Shown here piece by piece: positions 59,675 through 64,000 of a stretch of DNA of 64,000 nt; position 1 is the first letter of the stretch, and the number at the start of each line of letters is the position of its first letter. The stretch comes from Acidobacteriota bacterium (GTDB lineage Bacteria; Acidobacteriota; Blastocatellia; Pyrinomonadales; Pyrinomonadaceae), in contig JADJBB010000021.1 of the NCBI GenBank assembly GCA_016703965.1, positions 1,426,001 to 1,490,000 on the forward strand. The letters are read 5' to 3'. The notes under the pieces were generated by a model that was given only the letters and a program-made list of their open reading frames with translations, had not been told where the DNA came from and did no database searches. The position numbers and the translations under genes were made by a program.

Positions 59675-59858
59675 TAATAATTATGCGATCGTGTACGCAA
59701 CCCGCTCCTACCACGGTGCGTCCCTGATGCACAGAAGTCATACCGAGCATTACGCGAGCTTTAACCAAACCCAGCCTGAAGACGCGCAGCGCAATGTAGA
59801 ACCGCAGCCCATCGCAGGTCGGCACACCTTAAGAGTGATTATGGGGCCGGGCAGGTGA
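59664..59858 (+). CDS. Possible small protein, 64 residues
   Basis: Starts inside the end of the HTH gene with GGGGAGG six bases upstream. Composition is unremarkable (DNNYAIVYATRSYHGASLMH); no domain recognised. Supported only by the ribosome site and overlap; could be spurious. Confidence 0.35.
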   Translation: MQVDNNYAIVYATRSYHGASLMHRSHTEHYASFNQTQPEDAQRNVEPQPIAGRHTLRVIMGPGR

Positions 59859-59928
59859 TCGCCCAGATGATGGCCGTTCATATTGTCTGGACGATTCGGC
59901 CAAGCAATGGCTAAAGGAGACGAAAAAC

Positions 59929-60180
59929 ATGGGAAGGAATAGAAAAGCGGACCTTCGCGGGGTCCGCTCAGACGAAAAACATTTAACACGCAAGTCAAAG
60001 AGGTTTATCTCTGATGAGTATACGCAATTTCCGCCTCTTGCTCAATGTAAATATTGCCGCTCGGAATATATGCGTTTCGCCGTCAACGGCTATTGCCAAC
60101 GCTGCCAACAGCATGCCGAACATATTGTCCGCGAGCAGACTCGGGTCGTAGACGGAACCGACCGGGGAGGACGGCAATGA
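59929..60180 (+). CDS. Small zinc-ribbon protein of the mobile element
   Basis: 83 residues. AAAGGAG stands about 9 bases before the ATG. Two CxxC pairs (LAQCKYCRSEYMRF and NGYCQRCQQHAEH), a typical zinc ribbon, with basic N-terminus. Its stop codon overlaps the start of the primase-helicase gene (ATGA), which implies translational coupling and a function in replication. Confidence 0.68.
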   Translation: MGRNRKADLRGVRSDEKHLTRKSKRFISDEYTQFPPLAQCKYCRSEYMRFAVNGYCQRCQQHAEHIVREQTRVVDGTDRGGRQ

Positions 60181-62012
60181 AGCAGGGTGGGGCGGTAGAA
60201 GCAGTATTCGCAGTGTCGTATTTTAATCGCACGACTGACAATCAGGCGAAAGTCGGCACTTTGACGTGGGCGGGTCTCTGCAAAATGTTTGAAGAGCCAA
60301 TCGTCGAATTTGTGAAAGATAATGTTCCCCTATTTTCGCCGGCGACTTTCAGTCCGCCCCAACGAGCGAAAGTAAACGTTCAAGCATTATCACTCCTGAT
60401 CTATGACATCGATCACGACGCCGACGTCGAGGGGATCAACTCATCGCTTAAACGCCTAGGCTGCGCCGCGATTGTCGGGTCGACCCACTCACATATGCGG
60501 CAAATCGACGGAAGACGTGCGGAACCGCGGTTCCGGATCGTTATCAGTCTGAAAGAGCCTATTCCTTGCCACGAGTATCCGTCTGTCTGGGCAGCGGGTA
60601 AGCAAGCACTAGGCGTTCCCGTTGACGAAGCTGCGAAAGACCCCTCAAGAATCTACTATAAGCCCGCCTTAGCAGGTACGGGATTGCCCTACTACTTCCG
60701 CATCCACAGCGGCGCTCCACTTGACTGGAGGACGCTTCGGGCTCCGGAAAAGCCTCTCGTACAAGGTAAAGCCGCGGAGACCAACTCCCATGTCATCAAT
60801 AATGGCAGCCGTAACGCGACATTAACCAGCCTTGCTGGGAGCATGCAGCGCCGGGGCATGTCCAAAGATTCAATTCTTGCAGCATTATTAGCCGAAAACG
60901 CCGCTAGGTGCGTTCCGCGGCTTCCGGATGATGAGGTCCAGAGAATTGTTAAGTCCGTCACGCAATATCCTCCAGATATAAACACTAGTCATCACGCGGC
61001 GTTGCAACCGATCTCGATCGAATCGCTTATTGCGGACTATCCGCGGCTAAGATTATCCGTTATCGACGGCCTGTTACGAGCAGGTGAGGTCGCAAATCTG
61101 ATCGCGAAGTCAAAGGTAGGGAAGTCTTGGTTGACGTACTACATTGGGCTTTGTGTCGCCTGCGGGATAAAGCTATTCGGCGAATATCAGTGCGATGCGG
61201 GACCGGTGTTATTGATAGACAACGAGTTGCATCCCGAAACCCTCGCCCATAGGATACCCGAGGTTGCTGGGGCGTTAGGGATCAGGCTCGAGGACTACTG
61301 CGACCGAATCGACGTTATTACGCTAAGGGGAGGATTATTAAACATCGACCAAATGCTCCTAACCTTTGATGGACTCAAAAATAATGGCTACAAGGTGATT
61401 ATTATCGACGCCCTGTACCGTATGCTTCCCGCAGGTATTAGCGAGAACGCAAACGACGGGCTTGCCCAGGTGTATAACCGAATCGATCAGTATGCAGCAA
61501 TGACAGGTGCCGCGATCATATTAGTGCATCATGCTACGAAAGGTGGACAGGGGGAGAAAGATGTCACCGACGTGGGGGCTGGAGCAGGAGCCCAATCGCG
61601 TGCCGCCGATACACACATCGTCCTGCGCCCGCACCAGGAAGAGGGGTGTGCGGTCCTCGAGGCGGTTGTCCGCTCCTGGAAACCAGTGGAGCCTCTTCCG
61701 CTGCGTTGGGAGTTTCCGATATGGAGGCGGGCGGCAGATTTGGACGCGGCTGCGTTAAAAGGCCGCAGGACACGGCACGAGGAGAAGAAGCAGGTAGAGG
61801 ATGACAAGGGTATGGAGGATATCTTCATTGCTCTAAGGCGCGAACCTGACACCGCAAAGGGGTTGACCTCTCGCGTTGGAATTGGACCGGCTAGGATCGG
61901 TCGACTTCTTGGGGCACTCGTGCAAAGCGGCCGAGTCGAATATGAAAATGTACGAAAACGCGGGCAGGAGTGTCGGCAGTACCGTCCGATATCCACTAGT
62001 TCCGGCGACTAG
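60177..62012 (+). CDS. Primase/RepA-like replication protein (PrimPol-PriCT-RecA-type helicase)
   Basis: 611 residues from ATG 60177, which overlaps the preceding stop; the longer in-frame ORF from 60054 is in another gene. N-terminal region resembles an archaeo-eukaryotic primase/RepB-like fold (LLIYDIDHDADVEGI with two Asp; PRFRIVISLKEPI), then a PriCT-like helical module (SRNATLTSLAGSMQRRGMSK; LPDDEVQRIVKSV), then a RepA/KaiC-type ATPase with Walker A IAKSKVGKSWLTYY and Walker B VIIIDALYRMLP, HHATKGGQGE and a C-terminal winged helix (GLTSRVGIGPARIGRLLGALV). It should initiate replication of the excised element. Confidence 0.82.
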   Translation: MKQGGAVEAVFAVSYFNRTTDNQAKVGTLTWAGLCKMFEEPIVEFVKDNVPLFSPATFSPPQRAKVNVQALSLLIYDIDHDADVEGINSSLKRLGCAAIVGSTHSHMRQIDGRRAEPRFRIVISLKEPIPCHEYPSVWAAGKQALGVPVDEAAKDPSRIYYKPALAGTGLPYYFRIHSGAPLDWRTLRAPEKPLVQGKAAETNSHVINNGSRNATLTSLAGSMQRRGMSKDSILAALLAENAARCVPRLPDDEVQRIVKSVTQYPPDINTSHHAALQPISIESLIADYPRLRLSVIDGLLRAGEVANLIAKSKVGKSWLTYYIGLCVACGIKLFGEYQCDAGPVLLIDNELHPETLAHRIPEVAGALGIRLEDYCDRIDVITLRGGLLNIDQMLLTFDGLKNNGYKVIIIDALYRMLPAGISENANDGLAQVYNRIDQYAAMTGAAIILVHHATKGGQGEKDVTDVGAGAGAQSRAADTHIVLRPHQEEGCAVLEAVVRSWKPVEPLPLRWEFPIWRRAADLDAAALKGRRTRHEEKKQVEDDKGMEDIFIALRREPDTAKGLTSRVGIGPARIGRLLGALVQSGRVEYENVRKRGQECRQYRPISTSSGD

Positions 62013-62018
62013 TTCCGG
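61995..62018 (+). repeat. Direct repeat ACTAGTTCCGG at the end of the rep gene
   Basis: Copies at 61995-62005 and 62008-62018, 13 bp apart, followed by AGTGCCAGT/GCTAGTGACTGG words up to 62060. Part of a repeat-rich stretch that could be a replication origin. Confidence 0.5.
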
Positions 62019-62060
62019 TGAAAAGTGTTTCCAGTGCCAGTGCTAGTGACTGGACTGGTG

Positions 62061-62084
62061 CCCCCCCCCTTTATAAGGGGGGGG
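62061..62084. repeat. G/C palindrome
   Basis: Nine C's, TTTATAA and eight G's form a perfect 8-bp G/C stem with AT-rich centre. Just downstream of the replication gene. Confidence 0.7.
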
Positions 62085-62213
62085 AACGAGTCGAGTGAGT
62101 CAGTGCCAGAGTGGATAATCGGGAAGTGTGACCAATCAAGTGGATCATGAGATCGAACCGAGGACTACAAAGGGCGACCGGAGGTAACCGATGCTTTTCC
62201 CGGAATTGGACGA

Positions 62214-62234
62214 ACGACCAGCGGATTAAGAGTC
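62214..62234 (-). tRNA. tRNA-Lys(CTT)-like anticodon-arm fragment
   Basis: On the minus strand GACTCTTAATCCGC followed by TGGTCGT is the anticodon loop (CTT), 3' stem and variable region of a tRNA-Lys. The 5' stem no longer pairs fully, and the T-arm after it is only partly recognisable. Possible relic of an attachment site at the right side of the element. Confidence 0.4.
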
Positions 62235-63240
62235 TTCAAATTCAGTTTTATCTTGTTTGCCCTGGATTATTTCACTACGGAAGACACTGGGGTTTATTTT
62301 GATTCTGTTTGTTTAGTTTCGTCTGAGCAGAGTAGTTTTAGGAGATTTGTTGCACAAGAGTTGCACAAGCAGAACATGAGGTTCTTCGCCGTTTAGGAAG
62401 AGGGCACCTTTTCTTTCATCGTGGGTTTTCTAGGTATTGTAGGAATCTACTATTAGTGTTCCTAGAAAGCTCAGCCTCGATAACGGCAGCCTAGCCTTGA
62501 CGCTCGACCTTGACCGCTCTAACTGAGCCCCCCATCATGCCTAGCCTAGCGGCATAGCCGCTGAGTTATGAGGAATTCACCCGTCGGGGCGAAGTTGGCT
62601 TGTACGAGGGGGCAGGAGAGGTGAAAAGGGGAAACCCAGCTCAGTCTCTGAAGGCCTGATGGTACGGCCAGCCATTTTCGAATAGTCGGAGATGAGCCAA
62701 TTTTGGTTTCATGTAGCGGGACGCGAGTCCCTGCACGAATAGATGATTGCATCGCTTTAATAAGGCGGCGGTTACGTTCTTTTGTCAAAAAAACACGCAC
62801 CTAACAGACACCAACCCGATGTACCAATACCCGTGCGCTTGACACCAAGGGGTAACTTCATAGATGACCACGATCTTTCCGACCCGGAAATGCGGGAGGC
62901 GGAGCCTCGCGCATCTTTATAAAGAGCCATCCGGAAAGGCATAGCCATTCCGCACAGCACTGCGGCAGTGCCGCCCTTTTGGAGCCGGGAATCCGTCCGA
63001 ACCCCCCGAGGCGGTGACATAGACAAATAACGGGTGGATATTATACCGCCGTTTCCAGACGTCTCATGTTTTTGGTGGGCACGCCTGACACCGCCTTTCT
63101 TGCAGGCTGGCCCATCGATTCTCTCTGGTTGAGGTTTCCGATCAATGCGAGTAGTATTTCCCAAACACCCAGAAAGTTTTTGAAATTGGCGGTCGTCAGA
63201 AAATGCCGGCTTTTCGTATTCATTTGACCAGGTGGATGAC
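62235..63240. other. Region of about 1 kb without a credible gene
   Basis: Open frames here (for example 62772-63281 minus) have no ribosome site, odd composition and overlap the PI-PLC gene. Seen: repeated GCCTAGCCT words (about 62485 and 62540), a GCGGCATAGCCGC hairpin (about 62550), and a TGGAGCCGG word at 62980 followed by GTCCGAA that recalls tRNA/tmRNA 3' ends. The promoter of the PI-PLC gene must be near its right end. Could be decayed element DNA. Confidence 0.45.
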
Positions 63241-64000
63241 ATGAACCCGTTTAACCAAAACACGCGCTTTAGGATCTTCAAATTTGTTTTTCCATTTTTT
63301 ATTCTGCTGATCTTTCACCAGATATCGCCTGCGCAAGTAACCAGCCGTGAGTGTGCAAAGGAAGGTGAACGTTGCGCATTTGCGGGAACGGCCGAGGTCG
63401 CATACGGTGCCGGGAATCGTTGGGCCACAAAGGTGGCGACATCCTCGATACAATGCGGTGTCGCTGCGTTTGGCGGCGATCCGGCAGAGAACGTGTTAAA
63501 GACCTGCCAGCTGACCACCAAGAAATGTGCTGGCGAAGGCGGGAAGTGCGAATTCAGCGGCGTTAAGACAGTTAATTACGGTGCGAACGGCATCTTTGCG
63601 AGTAGGACCTTTAGAGACGGCGTGACTTGCGGCGTTGCGGCATTCGGTTACGATCCTGTGCCAAATGTCCTGAAGCAATGTTTCATTGGTCCGGCGCCCG
63701 AGAAGCCGATCAACGAGATCACCTGGCTCGGCACACACAACGCCATTGCCTCCACGTATTACGGATTTTTTATCCAAAACTCACAACGCGACAGCGTAAC
63801 TGCTCAGCTTGATCGCGGGGCACGGGCGCTTGAGATCGATACCGTTAAGGACACGCCAGCTGGATTTGCCACGGGTGTCTATGTCTGCCACTGCGGGGCG
63901 GCGCCGCACAGCCTGAGCAACGAGGAGCTTAATCGATTTGCGAGCAAGAAAGAGAACCAGACCTCGTGGCCGTTCCAACTGCCGGGATGGACGCATCCGA
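63241..64000 (+). CDS. Secreted PI-PLC-like phosphodiesterase with two Cys-rich repeats (runs off right edge)
   Basis: First 253 residues. Basic start, then hydrophobic signal segment (FVFPFFILLIFHQISPAQ). Two tandem repeats of about 58 residues follow, with Cys at 38, 45, 72, 89 and at 96, 103, 130, 147: identical spacing, so probably two disulphides per repeat (CAFAGTAEVAYGAG; CEFSGVKTVNYGAN). From residue 158 comes the PI-PLC X-domain-like part: ITWLGTHNAIASTY with the catalytic-type His166, RGARALEIDTV, and YVCHCGA with His217. It may cleave phosphoinositide-type or other phosphodiesters outside the cytoplasm. The C-terminus is outside the window. Confidence 0.82.
   Translation, partial: MNPFNQNTRFRIFKFVFPFFILLIFHQISPAQVTSRECAKEGERCAFAGTAEVAYGAGNRWATKVATSSIQCGVAAFGGDPAENVLKTCQLTTKKCAGEGGKCEFSGVKTVNYGANGIFASRTFRDGVTCGVAAFGYDPVPNVLKQCFIGPAPEKPINEITWLGTHNAIASTYYGFFIQNSQRDSVTAQLDRGARALEIDTVKDTPAGFATGVYVCHCGAAPHSLSNEELNRFASKKENQTSWPFQLPGWTHP

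Noticed and set aside
62980..63012. tmRNA or tRNA 3' end at TGGAGCCGG...GTCCGAA
   Set aside because: The T-arm cannot pair and the upstream part of a tmRNA would run into the PI-PLC gene; only a word-level resemblance remains.
62772..63281. 169-codon open frame on the minus strand
   Set aside because: No ribosome site, unlikely residue mix, no recognisable domain, and it overlaps the start and signal peptide of the well-supported PI-PLC gene.

Overview
The window looks like a chromosomal contig from an Acidobacteriota bacterium, most likely of the Blastocatellia/Pyrinomonadaceae type. This is an inference from content: three VWFA-related secreted proteins, two CSLREA/beta-helix giant secreted proteins, lipoproteins with Ala/Asn/Thr linkers after the lipobox, many signal peptides ending in an AQ-type cleavage site, and frequent short inverted-repeat elements between genes. 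No rRNA, intact tRNA or CRISPR array was seen.

Layout. 1-9355: uvrC (cut by the left edge), Sua5, an ArnT-like glycosyltransferase, a Gfo/Idh oxidoreductase, a decayed serine hydrolase and two tandem VWFA proteins. 9382-18422: glgC, a monofunctional transglycosylase, a tetraheme cytochrome, several secreted proteins of unknown function (two behind matching sigma-54-like promoters), and an S46 dipeptidyl-peptidase. 18942-23791: three coupled secreted proteins including a paralogous pair, an esterase-like hydrolase and an M23 peptidase. 24066-26444: an operon (minus strand) of ECF sigma factor, double zinc-finger anti-sigma factor, B-box membrane protein and a small membrane protein. 26581-29344: an arsenic cluster with divergent arsR, then arsI (C-As lyase), acr3 and arsC, with two operator-like repeats at the promoter. 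29420-39297: lipoproteins, a CYTH-like protein, a lytic transglycosylase, the overlapping glmM-aroB pair, a B12/radical-SAM protein and a third VWFA protein.

39508-49415 holds a 2514-residue secreted beta-helix protein and a shorter relative broken by one frameshift; both end in the same distinctive C-terminal domain. 49832-55375 is a restriction/defence-like cluster: a methyltransferase, an Eco57I-type adenine methylase, a protein of unknown function, and a GIY-YIG-type nuclease/SF2 helicase interrupted by a single in-frame stop codon. A 231-bp inverted-repeat element sits between the two methylases. 55517-56275 is a LecA-like-domain secreted protein.

56630-about 62300 is a mobile element: a tRNA-Thr 3' fragment, tandem 12-bp repeats, tyrosine integrase, an unknown protein, a small HTH protein, a zinc-ribbon protein and a primase/RepA-like helicase followed by repeats and a G/C palindrome. 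A tRNA-Lys(CTT)-like fragment lies just beyond. The layout resembles a phage satellite or integrative plasmid. After about 900 bases without a credible gene, the window ends in a secreted PI-PLC-like protein with two Cys-rich repeats, cut by the right edge.
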